From Umezawaea tangerina (GTDB lineage: Bacteria > Actinomycetota > Actinomycetes > Mycobacteriales > Pseudonocardiaceae), in contig NZ_PVTF01000002.1 in NCBI RefSeq assembly GCF_003002815.1, forward strand, positions 558,001-622,000: DNA of 64,000 bases. The letters run 5' to 3'. How positions within the stretch are numbered: position 1 is the stretch's first letter; each line of letters begins with the position of its first letter. Positions 52,752 through 63,338 of the stretch are shown here, piece after piece. Both the position numbers and the translations under genes were made by a program. Below the pieces are notes generated by a model that was not told where the DNA came from, did not search any database, and saw only the letters and a list, made by a program, of their open reading frames with translations.

Positions 52752-53660
52752 ATGGCCCACGACGTGACCGGCGTCCCGCACCTCCCGGCGGGCTTCACCG
52801 ACCGGTTCCGCAGCGAGTACGTGCCCGTCGACGGCACCACCGTGCACGCGGTCGTCGGCGGCGACGGCCCACCGCTGCTCCTGCTGCCGGGCTGGCCCCA
52901 GTTCTGGTACGGCTGGCGCCTGCTCATGCCGGACCTGGCCGAGCACTTCACCGTGATCGCGGCCGACCTCCGCGGCCAGGGCGCCAGCGACAAACCCGCC
53001 ACCGGCTACGACGCCGCCACGCTCGCCTCCGACATGGCGGGCCTGATGGCCGCCCTCGGCCACGAGCACTACGCCATCGCGGGCTACGACGTCGGCATGA
53101 TGGTCGCCTACGTCCTCGCCGCCGACCACCCGGACCGCGTCACCCGGCTCGCCGTGGCCGAGGCGATCCTCCCCGGCGTCTCCCCGTCACCCCCGCTGCT
53201 GATGGACCCCGCGGCCAACGAGTACCTGTGGCACTTCGCGTTCAACCGGCTCGCCGACATCAACGACCGCATGGTCGCGGGCCGCGAGGAGGTCTACTTC
53301 GGCCACCAGTTCGCCTCCAAGGCCGCCACCCCGACCTCGATCCCGCGGGAGGCGGTCGACGTCTACGTGGACGTCCTGCGCGACCCCGCCGCCCGGCACG
53401 CGAGCTTCGAGTACTACCGCGACCAGCACAGCACTCCCCAGATCCTGGACCGCCAACGCACCCGGCTCCCCATGCCCGTGCTCGCCATCGGCGCCGAACG
53501 GGCCTCCGGCGCCTCCGTCGAGCAGACCATGCGAGCTGTCGCCACCGACGTCACCGGCCTGGTCATCCCCGGCTCCGGCCACTACGTCCCCGAGGAGGCA
53601 CCGGACGCGCTTCTGGAGGCGCTGCTCGACTTCTTCTCCCAGGGCCGTTCGGCGGACTAG
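52752..53660 (+). CDS. epoxide-hydrolase-like alpha/beta hydrolase
   Basis: A 302-residue alpha/beta hydrolase. LLPGWPQFWYGWR has the H/P-G-x-P form of epoxide hydrolases and haloalkane dehalogenases; the nucleophile is Asp in AGYDVGMM. ADLRGQGASDKP and the His in IPGSGHYVPEEAP fit too. Controlled presumably by the divergent TetR. It overlaps the convergent oxidoreductase by 4 bp. Confidence 0.9.
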   Translation: MAHDVTGVPHLPAGFTDRFRSEYVPVDGTTVHAVVGGDGPPLLLLPGWPQFWYGWRLLMPDLAEHFTVIAADLRGQGASDKPATGYDAATLASDMAGLMAALGHEHYAIAGYDVGMMVAYVLAADHPDRVTRLAVAEAILPGVSPSPPLLMDPAANEYLWHFAFNRLADINDRMVAGREEVYFGHQFASKAATPTSIPREAVDVYVDVLRDPAARHASFEYYRDQHSTPQILDRQRTRLPMPVLAIGAERASGASVEQTMRAVATDVTGLVIPGSGHYVPEEAPDALLEALLDFFSQGRSAD

Positions 53661-54712
53661 CGCCAGGGTTCGTCCCCTACGTCAACCGGGGCGTCCGAGT
53701 CGGCGGCGTCCCCGATCGCCAGCGCGACGCGGTGGTCGTGGACGCCGTCGGCGAGCGGGTACGGCTCGGGCCCCGAGTCGGCGACCCAGGCGGCGGTGTC
53801 CTCCAGCAGCGTGGCGATGGCGATCTCCTCGTCGTTCCACCGCTGCCCCTGGTAAGGGTTCCGGTACAGCACCTCGTCGCCGAACGTGATGTGGTCCGTG
53901 TCGAACCCGTCGAGGTCCAGGTCGTACCCGGTCTGGCGCCGGACGACCTCCGACCGCACGATCGTGCGCTCCCCCGCCAGCCGCACCACCTCGTGGTCCC
54001 TCAGCTCACCCGACGTGCCGCGCACCAGCAACCGCCGCGTCAGCAGCTGGTTGTGCCACTGGTTGTCGGTGAAGTCGTAGACCCCGAACCCGCCACCGTC
54101 GAACTCGATCGTCGCGATGGTCGTGGTCGCCCGCTTGACCTCGACCGGATCCGCCCACCCGTCCCGCTGGATCGGATCCGCCAGCGGCGCGGTCGTCCGC
54201 ACCGCCCGCACCCGCGCCGGTCCCCGCCCCACCCCCAGCAGCGTCCGGATCAACGACACCGCGTGGTACTGGTGCGTGGACGACACGTCCACGCGGGTCG
54301 GGTCGCCGACGGCCCCCGACCGCACCAGCGCGATCCGCGCCGCGTGCGCGGGCATCCGGGTGTACTGCTCGGCGACCTGCACCAACCCGCTGCCCCCGAC
54401 CTTCGCCCACAGCTCCCGCAGCCCGGCCAGGTCCGGCGCGGGCGGGGTCTCGGCGAGCACCGGGACCCCGCGTCCGACCAGGTCCACGACCAGTCCGGGC
54501 GTCACCGACCAGGGCACGGCCGTCACCACGAAGTCGGGGCGGGCACCCGCCAGGCACTCGTCCAGCGACGGGTACACCGGCACCGGCAGGTCACGTGGTC
54601 GGCGGGACACCACGCCGACGCACGTGACGCCGTCCAGAGCGGCGGCGAGCCGCCAGAAGTACTCGGCACGCCACCCGGAACCCACGATCGCGAAAGTGGT
54701 CACCCCACGCAT
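53657..54712 (-). CDS. Gfo/Idh/MocA-family oxidoreductase
   Basis: A 351-residue NAD(P)-dependent oxidoreductase. FAIVGSGWRAEYFWRLA is the nucleotide loop; PVLAETPPAPDLAGL holds the family's E-x-P in place of E-K-P, so the catalytic Lys is absent. THQYHAVSLIRTLLG is in the second domain. Such proteins act on sugars or inositols, but the Lys change makes activity uncertain. An in-frame GTG at 54703 is an alternative start. Confidence 0.85.
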   Translation of the reverse strand: MRGVTTFAIVGSGWRAEYFWRLAAALDGVTCVGVVSRRPRDLPVPVYPSLDECLAGARPDFVVTAVPWSVTPGLVVDLVGRGVPVLAETPPAPDLAGLRELWAKVGGSGLVQVAEQYTRMPAHAARIALVRSGAVGDPTRVDVSSTHQYHAVSLIRTLLGVGRGPARVRAVRTTAPLADPIQRDGWADPVEVKRATTTIATIEFDGGGFGVYDFTDNQWHNQLLTRRLLVRGTSGELRDHEVVRLAGERTIVRSEVVRRQTGYDLDLDGFDTDHITFGDEVLYRNPYQGQRWNDEEIAIATLLEDTAAWVADSGPEPYPLADGVHDHRVALAIGDAADSDAPVDVGDEPWR

Positions 54713-54736
54713 CCAACATCATCGACGGGCGTCCGG

Positions 54737-55564
54737 TCAGCCCTCCGGCGTGCCGTGGGCCGCCTCGGAGACGTCGTTCCACGCCTCCCACACCGACAGC
54801 CGACCCTCGTACTCCGCGCGCGCCCGGTCCAGCAGTCCGCGGCCGAAGAAGATCCGCAGCGGCGGCTCCTCGGCGTCCACGACCGCGAGGATCGCGGCGC
54901 GGGTGGCGGTCGGGTCGCCGACCATGCCGGGCCTGGTCCTGGCCTTGCGGGCCGCGCGGGCGTCGTCGTACACGTCGATGGGGTCGGCGTGGACGGCCGA
55001 CGAGCCCGCCCAGTCGGTGCTGTACCCGGTCGGCTCGACCACGGTCACCTTGACGCCGAACGGCGCCACCTCCGCGGCCAGTGCCTGGCTGAAGCCCTCC
55101 AGCCCCCACTTGGACGCGTGGTAGAGCCCGATGTTCGGGAACGCCGAGATGCCGCCGATGGAGGAGACCTGGATGATGTGGCCGCTGCCCTGCCCGCGCA
55201 TGATCGGCACGGCCGCCTTGGTCACCCACAGCGCGCCGAAGAGGTTCGTCTCGATCTGGTCGCGCGCCTGCTGCTCGGACACCTCCTCGATGGTGCCGAA
55301 CAGCCCGTACCCGGCGTTGTTGACCACCACGTCCAGCCGTCCGAAGTGCTCGTGCGCCCTGGCGACGGCGGCGTCGACGGCGGCCTTGTCCGTCACGTCC
55401 AGTGCCAGCGGCAGCACCGCGTCGCCGAACTCGTCGAGCAGCGGCTTGAGCGTGTCGACGTCGCGGGCGGTGGCCGTGACGCGGTCGCCGCGCTCCAGCG
55501 CCGCCTCCGCCCACTCCCGGCCGAAACCGCGGGAGGTACCGGTGATGAACCAGATCTTGCCCAA
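54737..55564 (-). CDS. SDR-family oxidoreductase
   Basis: A 275-residue classical SDR. FITGTSRGFGREW is the NAD loop, NNAGYG the strand, SSIGGISAFPNIGLYHASKWGLEG the S...Y-x-x-x-K active site. A TTG start at 55564 gives the proper N-terminus (LGKIWFITG) with AGGAAGG 9 bp upstream. The long open frame upstream shows no SDR features. It lies 24 bp upstream of the Gfo/Idh gene on the same strand, so the two may be an operon. Confidence 0.88.
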   Translation of the reverse strand: MGKIWFITGTSRGFGREWAEAALERGDRVTATARDVDTLKPLLDEFGDAVLPLALDVTDKAAVDAAVARAHEHFGRLDVVVNNAGYGLFGTIEEVSEQQARDQIETNLFGALWVTKAAVPIMRGQGSGHIIQVSSIGGISAFPNIGLYHASKWGLEGFSQALAAEVAPFGVKVTVVEPTGYSTDWAGSSAVHADPIDVYDDARAARKARTRPGMVGDPTATRAAILAVVDAEEPPLRIFFGRGLLDRARAEYEGRLSVWEAWNDVSEAAHGTPEG

Positions 55565-55725
55565 GGCAGTGCCTTCCTGTGTCGGGGTCCCTCCCGATCC
55601 TCCTCCCGCGTGCCGCGCCGCGCCGCCCGAACACCCGGCGGTCGCCGACCACAGGAAACGTCCGTAGGACACCCCGCTGGTCATGGCGCGGAACCGGTTC
55701 GCGGGGTACAACATGTCCGACTCGA

Positions 55726-55739
55726 TGGGAGCGCTCTCA
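55726..55739. promoter_or_regulatory. CebR-type operator box
   Basis: TGGGAGCGCTCTCA differs at one base from the TGGGAGCGCTCCCA consensus that the LacI-type regulator CebR binds in streptomycetes. It lies 52-65 bp upstream of the secreted beta-helix gene's start codon, the right distance for repression. Confidence 0.7.
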
Positions 55740-55790
55740 GACCTACCGCTGACGGTCCTCCCCACTTCCGCCACTCGAACAGGCAGGTCG

Positions 55791-57665
55791 ATGATGATCA
55801 TGCGCCACAGAGCAGGTGGCCGCCCCGGCCGCCGGAGACTCGGCAGGCTGTTCTCGCTCAGCCTCGTCGTCCTGGTCGCCGCCGCGACCACCGCGACGGC
55901 CGCACCGAACACGCCTGCGCGCCCGACCACCCCCGATCTCGGGGCGAACGTCACCGTCTTCGACCCGAGCACGCCGGTCGCCGAGATCCAGGCGAAGCTC
56001 GACGCGACCTACACCAAGCAGGTCGACAACGAGATGGGCACGGAGCGCTACGCCTACCTCTTCAAGCCCGGCTCCTACGGCACGGCCGAGCACCCGCTGC
56101 AGATCAAGGTGGGCTACTACACCGAGATCGCGGGCCTGGGCGCCGCCCCGACCGACGTCGTCATCAACGGCAAGGTCGAGGTCTACAACCGCTGCCTCGC
56201 CGACGGCGGCACGGGCAACTGCCTCGCACTGGTCAACTTCTGGCGCACGCTGTCGAACCTGACGATCAACGTCAACGCGGCGGGCCAGGACGGCTGCCGG
56301 TCCACGGCGAACTTCTGGGCCGTCTCGCAGGCGGTGTCGCTGCGCCGGCTCAACATCACCGGCGGCGGCCTGTCGCTGATGGACTACTGCACCGCCGGTC
56401 CGCAGTACGCCAGCGGCGGCTTCATCGCCGACTCCAAGCTGCCCGCGACCACCAACGGCTCGCAGCAGCAGTGGCTGACCCGCAACAGCGAGGTCGCGAG
56501 CTGGTCCAACGGCGTGTGGAACCAGGTCTTCTCCGGCGTCGTCGGCGCTCCTGACGACTCGGCGTTCCCGGACCCGCCCTACACCACGGTCGACACCACC
56601 CCGGTGAGCCGCGAGAAGCCGTACCTGTTCGTCGACGCCAAGGGCAAGTACAACGTGCGCGTGCCCGCGGCCAGGAAGAACACCAGCGGCACCTCGTGGT
56701 CGGCCGGACTGACGCAGGGCCGTACGGTCCCGCTGAGCGACTTCTACGTCGCGAAGCCGGGCGACTCGGTGCGCGACATCAACAACCAGCTCGACCGCGG
56801 CAAGAACCTGCTGCTCACGCCCGGCGTCTACGACATCGCGCGGAGCATCGAGGTCAAGCGCCCCAACACCGTCGTGCTCGGCCTCGGGCACGCCACGCTG
56901 ACCGCCACCCAGGGCTCGATCCCGCTCGACGTCGCGGACGTCCCCGGTGTCGTCATCGCGGGCGTGACGGTCGACGCGGGCCTGCAGAAGTCGCCGGTCC
57001 TGCTGCGCGTGGGCAAGAAGAACGGCTGGGGCTGGAGCTCCTCGGCCAACCCGACCACGCTGTCGGACGTGTACTTCCGCGTCGGCGGACCGCACGTCGG
57101 CAAGGTCGACACCGCGCTGGAGGTCAACAGCGACAACGTGCTCATCGACCACACCTGGGTGTGGCGGGCCGACCACGGCGTCGAGGGCTTCACCGACACC
57201 CAGCGCTGGAACACCAACACCGGCCGCAACGGCGTCGTCGTCAACGGCGACCACGTCACCGCGACGGGCCTGTTCGTCGAGCACTTCCAGCAGTACAACA
57301 CCATCTGGAACGGCGACAAGGGCACCACGATCCTGTACCAGAACGAGCTCCCCTACGACCCGCCCACCCAGGCCGACTGGATGAACGGGAACGTCGAGGG
57401 CTACGCCGCGTACAAGGTCGGCAACCGCGTCAAGACGCACACCCTCTACGGCGGTGGCGCGTACGTGTTCAACCAGAACAACCCGTCCATCCACACGGAG
57501 AACGGGTTCGAGGTGCCCAAGACCCCCGGCGTGGTGCTGAACCACATCATGACGGTCAACCTCAGCGCGGGCACGATCGACCACGTCGTCAACGGCGTGG
57601 GCGACGCGGCGGACGCCGCGAAGAGCGGTACGCCGGTCTACATCGTGAAGTACCCGACGCCGTAA
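55791..57665 (+). CDS. secreted pectate-lyase-like beta-helix protein
   Basis: A 624-residue exported protein. The signal (MMIMRHRAGGRPGRRRLGRL then FSLSLVVLVAAATTATA) is a long basic Sec/Tat-like leader. Repeats such as VGYYTEIAGLGAAPTDVVIN, LVNFWRTLSNLTIN, VVIAGVTVDAGLQ, VLIDHTWVWRADHGVEG and VTATGLFVEHFQQYN fit a right-handed beta-helix, like the GH55/adenylyl-cyclase-named family of actinomycetes. Start among ATGs 55791, 55794 and 55800 is uncertain. A CebR-type box upstream and the neighbouring xylanase suggest a role in plant cell-wall use. Confidence 0.85.
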   Translation: MMIMRHRAGGRPGRRRLGRLFSLSLVVLVAAATTATAAPNTPARPTTPDLGANVTVFDPSTPVAEIQAKLDATYTKQVDNEMGTERYAYLFKPGSYGTAEHPLQIKVGYYTEIAGLGAAPTDVVINGKVEVYNRCLADGGTGNCLALVNFWRTLSNLTINVNAAGQDGCRSTANFWAVSQAVSLRRLNITGGGLSLMDYCTAGPQYASGGFIADSKLPATTNGSQQQWLTRNSEVASWSNGVWNQVFSGVVGAPDDSAFPDPPYTTVDTTPVSREKPYLFVDAKGKYNVRVPAARKNTSGTSWSAGLTQGRTVPLSDFYVAKPGDSVRDINNQLDRGKNLLLTPGVYDIARSIEVKRPNTVVLGLGHATLTATQGSIPLDVADVPGVVIAGVTVDAGLQKSPVLLRVGKKNGWGWSSSANPTTLSDVYFRVGGPHVGKVDTALEVNSDNVLIDHTWVWRADHGVEGFTDTQRWNTNTGRNGVVVNGDHVTATGLFVEHFQQYNTIWNGDKGTTILYQNELPYDPPTQADWMNGNVEGYAAYKVGNRVKTHTLYGGGAYVFNQNNPSIHTENGFEVPKTPGVVLNHIMTVNLSAGTIDHVVNGVGDAADAAKSGTPVYIVKYPTP

Positions 57666-57689
57666 CACCGGCGCGGCAAGGATAAACGG

Positions 57690-57731
57690 ACCCGGTGGGC
57701 CGGAGCGCGACGCTCCGGCCCACCGGGTTTT
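57690..57731. terminator. rho-independent terminator after the beta-helix gene
   Basis: Perfect 18-bp stem, left arm ACCCGGTGGGCCGGAGCG, loop CGA, followed by TTTT. It stands between the convergent beta-helix and xylanase genes. Confidence 0.9.
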
Positions 57732-57800
57732 CCCGTCCACGTCGGGCAGGTGGCGGCCGCCACGACGTGGAACGCCATGAGCCCCAAGGGGCTCGTCGGA

Positions 57801-59204
<1,404 letters not shown>

Positions 59205-59772
59205 TCACCAGGTGGGTCGGGGTGAAGGATCCGTGCCGCCGGAGTATCGACCGAAACATATAGGCCTCGCAAGCCCGCAACCGGACCGATCTAGACACCC
59301 AACGTAGGCGGAGTACCACCGAACGTTGGATCGACCGGTCCTTCTACAACCCACCGGAAGCCCTTCGTCGACACCGGGAAACAGCAGGAAAACGCACGTA
59401 GGAGAACGTTCTCACCGCGCTGTTGTCGATCTCCACCCCACGTCTCGATTGACCGCTACCCACGCGGAACTGTTGCGAAGCAAATACCGAAACTTTTAGC
59501 TTTTCAGTGATCATGCCGCCACTCGCGAGGCCACGCTGGACACGACCGGCGGTGGAGCGGACTCCACCACGAGGACGGCCCTTGGCTCCAATGACCCACC
59601 CAAGATCGACTCCTACCGTTGAACCATGCCCCCGCCACCCCTCGCCGCTCGCACACCCCACAAGCCCCCCCACCCCCCACCGCCCTTCACCACCCCCAAC
59701 CCGACACCCCTTTGGGTCACCACCCCCGCCAGAAGCAGGCCCGGCCGCACGCCGACCACGTCCCCCACCGGC

Positions 59773-59952
59773 TCCCCAACCGGCACCGCCTCCCCAACCG
59801 GCACCGCCTCCCCAACCGGCACCGCCTCCCCAACCGGCACCGCCTCCCCAACCGGCACCGCCTCCCCAACCGGCACCGCCTCCCCAACCGGCACCGCCTC
59901 CCCAACCGGCACCGCCTCCCCAACCGGCACCGCCTCCCCAACCGGCACCGCG
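59773..59952 (+). repeat. 18-bp tandem repeat, 10 copies
   Basis: Unit TCCCCAACCGGCACCGCC, repeated 10 times with almost no change; the last copy ends GCG. In the plus frame it codes Ser-Pro-Thr-Gly-Thr-Ala. Confidence 0.95.
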
Positions 59953-60057
59953 CCGGTACTCGCGGCGCCGGTACTCGCGGCGCCGGTACTCGCGGCGCCG
60001 GTACTCGCGGCGCCGGTACTCGCGGCGCCGGTACTCGCGGCGCCGGTACTCGCGCCC
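59953..60057 (+). repeat. 15-bp tandem repeat, 7 copies, then a GTG-CCC rich stretch
   Basis: Unit CCGGTACTCGCGGCG, 7 copies, the last ending CCC. It directly follows the 18-bp array, and then hexamer-like CCCGTG/CCCACA repeats continue to about 60130. Together these form a compound minisatellite. Confidence 0.95.
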
Positions 60058-60277
60058 GCGCCCGTGGTCACACTCGCACCTGTGGCCGCACCCGTGCCCG
60101 TGCCCACACCCGTGCCCACACCCGTGCCCGTGGCCATGGCCACGTCGGCACTCACGCCCGTGCTTGCGGCCGTGGCCGACGTTCCGCACCGGCGGGCACT
60201 TGAGGGGGCCTGATGTCCGCGCGTGCCACCATGTTCCCCTTCCGGCCCTCCACCCGTTCCACCTAGGAGCAGTCACC

Positions 60278-61486
60278 GTGACCGACCCGGCTCCAGCCCG
60301 GCAGTGGCCGAAGGCGTGGGCGTTCCTCGCGCTCACCGCGCTCGCGGGCTTCCAAGCCTTCTTCCTGCTGATCGCCATGCTCCTGTGCGTGACGACGGTC
60401 GTCGCGCTGCCGCTGCTCCCCCGCCTCGTCGCGATCGCCCGGCGGATCGCCGCACGCGAGCGCGAACGCACCGGGCGCTTTCTAGCCACCAAGATCCCGC
60501 CGCCACCACCGGTCGCGGGGGACGACCTCGCGGCGGTGCTGGCCAGCCGCGAAGCCCGCGCCGAGCTCAAGTGGCTGCTGTTCCAGGGCATCGTCGGCCT
60601 GCTGGTCGGGTGCGTGGCGCTCTCGTCGGCGACCGGCGTGCTCCAGAACCTCGTGATCGCCGGGTTCTGGTGGATCTTCCCCGAGACCCGCACGACGCTG
60701 GACGTCCTGATCGCCTCGTGGGGCGACTCGCTCTACGCCGTGGCCACGGCCGTCGGCTACGGCGTGGGAGGTCTGCTCGTCGTGCCGCCGCTCGCCCGCT
60801 GGTTCGCGCGCTCCAGCGCCACCCGGCTCTCGCCGTCCAGGCAGTCGCTCGCCGAACGCCTCGCCGAGGTCACCGAGACGCGCGCGGCCGCACTGGAGGC
60901 GCACGGCACCGAGCTGCGGCGCATCGAGCGCAACCTGCACGACGGCACCCAGAACCGCCTCGTCGCGGTGGTCATGCACCTCGGCATGGTAGAGCGCGCC
61001 ATCGCCCGCGACCCCGCGTCGGCGCTGACCATGGTGCACACCGCGCAGAACGCCGCCACCACCGCCCTGGCCGAGCTGCGCGAGGTCGTGCGCAACATCT
61101 ACCCACCAGTGCTCGTCGACCGCGGCCTGTCCGGCGCGGTCGCCTCGCTGGCGGCGCACTGCACGATCCCGTGCACCTACGACGAGCGACCGCTGGCCCG
61201 CATGCCCGCCGCCGTGGAGGCTGCCGCCTACTTCGTGGTGGCCGAGGCCCTCACCAACGCCGTGAAGCACAGCGGCGCCGAGCGGATCACGGTGAGCCTG
61301 CGCGAGGAAAGCGGCGTGCTCGTCGTCGAGATCACCGACGACGGCCACGGCGGTGCCGACGAAGCGGGCGGCAGCGGACTGGTCGGAATCCGGCGCCGGG
61401 TCGCCGCGTTCGACGGCACGACCTCGATCGACAGCCCTCCGGGTGGCCCCACTGTGATGCGGGTGGACATCCCTACGGGATTATGA
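60278..61486 (+). CDS. NarL-type sensor histidine kinase
   Basis: A 402-residue membrane sensor kinase. Helices at about 16-48 and 100-170 (LFQGIVGLLVGCVALSSATG). The dimer/phosphoacceptor box is RIERNLHDGTQNRL with H221; the HATPase part has EALTNAVKHSGA and GGSGLVGIRRRV. This is the HisKA_3 type. GTG 60278 has AGGAG 9 bp upstream; the longer open frame through the minisatellite is rejected. It is followed at 3 bp by its response regulator. Confidence 0.92.
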   Translation: MTDPAPARQWPKAWAFLALTALAGFQAFFLLIAMLLCVTTVVALPLLPRLVAIARRIAARERERTGRFLATKIPPPPPVAGDDLAAVLASREARAELKWLLFQGIVGLLVGCVALSSATGVLQNLVIAGFWWIFPETRTTLDVLIASWGDSLYAVATAVGYGVGGLLVVPPLARWFARSSATRLSPSRQSLAERLAEVTETRAAALEAHGTELRRIERNLHDGTQNRLVAVVMHLGMVERAIARDPASALTMVHTAQNAATTALAELREVVRNIYPPVLVDRGLSGAVASLAAHCTIPCTYDERPLARMPAAVEAAAYFVVAEALTNAVKHSGAERITVSLREESGVLVVEITDDGHGGADEAGGSGLVGIRRRVAAFDGTTSIDSPPGGPTVMRVDIPTGL

Positions 61487-61489
61487 CCT

Positions 61490-62134
61490 GTGCGCATCGT
61501 GATCGCCGAGGACGACGCCCTCCTGCGGGAGGGCCTCACACACCTGCTGCGGGCCGAGGGCATCGAGGTCGTCACCGCCGTCGACAACCCCGACGACCTG
61601 CTCGCCGCCATCGAGGCCGACCGCCCGGACGTCGTGCTCGTCGACGTCCGGATGCCCCCGACGTTCCGCGACGAGGGCCTGCGCGCCGCCGTCGAGGCCC
61701 GCAAGCGCCAGCCCGGCCTGCCGGTGCTCGTGCTGTCGGCGCACGTCGAGGAGAGCTACGCGACCGAGCTGCTGGCCGACGGCACCGGCGGTGTCGGGTA
61801 CCTGCTCAAGGAACGGGTCGGCAAGGTCGCCGACTTCCTCGAAGCCCTCAACCGCGTCGCCGCGGGCGGCACCGCGATGGACCCCGAGGTCGTCGCCCAG
61901 CTGCTCGTCCGCCGCCGCGCCGACGACCCCCTGCAAGCCCTCACCCCGCGCGAGCGCGAGGTGCTCGGACTGATGGCCGAGGGCCACTCGAACACCACCA
62001 TCGGCGCCATTCTGGTCGTCAGCGACGGCGCGGTCCACAAGCACATCGGCAACATCTTCACCAAGCTCGGACTGCCCACCACGGACGCCGGCCACCGCCG
62101 AGTCCTCGCGGTCCTCGCCTACTTGAAGGCGTAG
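61490..62134 (+). CDS. NarL/FixJ-family response regulator
   Basis: A 214-residue regulator. Receiver domain with the phosphoacceptor D52 (VLVDVRMPP) and the Lys in YLLKERVG; C-terminal LuxR HTH (LTPREREVLGLMAEGHSNTTIGAIL). Partner of the kinase upstream; GTG start 3 bp after its stop. The signal and target genes are unknown. Confidence 0.93.
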   Translation: MRIVIAEDDALLREGLTHLLRAEGIEVVTAVDNPDDLLAAIEADRPDVVLVDVRMPPTFRDEGLRAAVEARKRQPGLPVLVLSAHVEESYATELLADGTGGVGYLLKERVGKVADFLEALNRVAAGGTAMDPEVVAQLLVRRRADDPLQALTPREREVLGLMAEGHSNTTIGAILVVSDGAVHKHIGNIFTKLGLPTTDAGHRRVLAVLAYLKA

Positions 62135-62296
62135 TCGCCCCCGAGGGCGTAGTCGACCGGTGGAACAGGACCGGTGTCCTCCTTTCGTTCGACCACCGCC
62201 CCAGAGGGCGTTCGTCGGCTCCGGATTTGCTCTGGGTCGTGCCGGCGGTAAATGCTTGTCAGGCAAGAACCGGAGGGACAGTCAGAGGTGCGGGCG

Positions 62297-63274
62297 ATGC
62301 GAACGGCTCAGATCGTGCTACCGGACGCCGACGGCCTGGACGCGGCCGTCGCGCTGCTGAAGGCCGACCAGGTGTGCGCGTTCCCCACGGAGACCGTCTA
62401 CGGCCTCGGCGCGAACGCCTTGTCCGAGACAGCGATCTCGGAGGTGTACCGGCTGAAGGGCCGCCCCTCCTGGAACCCGCTGATCGTGCACGTCGCCGAC
62501 GCCGACATGGCCCGCACCCTCGCCGCGACCTGGCCCGACACCGCCGCCGAACTCGCCCGCCGCTTCTGGCCGGGCCCGCTCACGCTGGTCGTGGACCGCG
62601 CCGACCACGTACCGGGGTTCGTCAGCGCCGGGTCGCCCACGGTCGCGATCCGCGTACCCGCGCATCCCGTCGCACTGGCACTGCTCGAAGCATCCGGCCT
62701 GCCCTTGGCCGCGCCCAGCGCCAACCGCTCCGAAGGCCTCTCCCCGACCAGCGCCGACCACGTCGTCCGCAGCCTCCCCGACGTCCCCATGGTCCTCGAC
62801 GGAGGCCGCTGCCAGTTCGGCCTAGAGTCCACCGTGGTCGACGTCAGCCACGGCACCCCCCGCCTCCTCCGCCCCGGCGCCCTGTCCGTGGCGGACATCC
62901 GCGCCGCTGTGGGCGACATCGACGTCCCCGAGGAAAGCACCCCCGCCCCAGGACCGGTCCTGTCCCCCGGCATGGGCAAACGCCACTACGCACCGCGCGC
63001 CCGCGTCGTCCTCGTGCCCACCCTCGACACCGCGGCACTGCGCCACCTGGGCCCTCAGCTCGGAATCCTCACCCACCTCCCCGTGAACGACACCATCAAC
63101 CAGGACACACGCGTCGAACTGCTCCCCGCCGACCCCAGCGGCTACGGCACCGAGCTCTACGCCGCCCTGCACCGCCTCGACGAAAGCGGCGTCCACACCA
63201 TCGCCGTCCTCACCCCACCAGACGACGAAGACTGGCTGGCCGTCCGCGACCGCCTAGGCCGAGCAGTAGCCTGA
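62297..63274 (+). CDS. Sua5-type L-threonylcarbamoyladenylate synthase
   Basis: A 325-residue Sua5/YrdC protein. VCAFPTETVYGLGANAL and KGRPSWNPLIVHV are N-terminal YrdC motifs; APSANRSEGLSPT the substrate loop; FGLESTVVDV the end. The C-terminal 120 residues (about 205-325; GKRHYAPRARVVLV) are the Sua5 domain. It makes the threonylcarbamoyl-AMP used for t6A37 in ANN-decoding tRNAs, an essential step in most bacteria. ATG 62297 has AGAGGTG upstream. No other t6A gene is adjacent. Confidence 0.93.
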   Translation: MRTAQIVLPDADGLDAAVALLKADQVCAFPTETVYGLGANALSETAISEVYRLKGRPSWNPLIVHVADADMARTLAATWPDTAAELARRFWPGPLTLVVDRADHVPGFVSAGSPTVAIRVPAHPVALALLEASGLPLAAPSANRSEGLSPTSADHVVRSLPDVPMVLDGGRCQFGLESTVVDVSHGTPRLLRPGALSVADIRAAVGDIDVPEESTPAPGPVLSPGMGKRHYAPRARVVLVPTLDTAALRHLGPQLGILTHLPVNDTINQDTRVELLPADPSGYGTELYAALHRLDESGVHTIAVLTPPDDEDWLAVRDRLGRAVA

Positions 63275-63338
63275 CCCGCCTGACCTAATGGGGTGATCGG
63301 CAGACGAACTCCTTGAGCGGGGACGTCACCCCTCCGAT

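Noticed and set aside
59773-60057. CRISPR array
   Set aside because: The units are immediately adjacent with no spacers.
59507-60277. An N-terminal extension of the sensor kinase through the repeats
   Set aside because: GTG 60278 has a good RBS, and the open frame upstream has poor GC3 and only repeat-coded low complexity.
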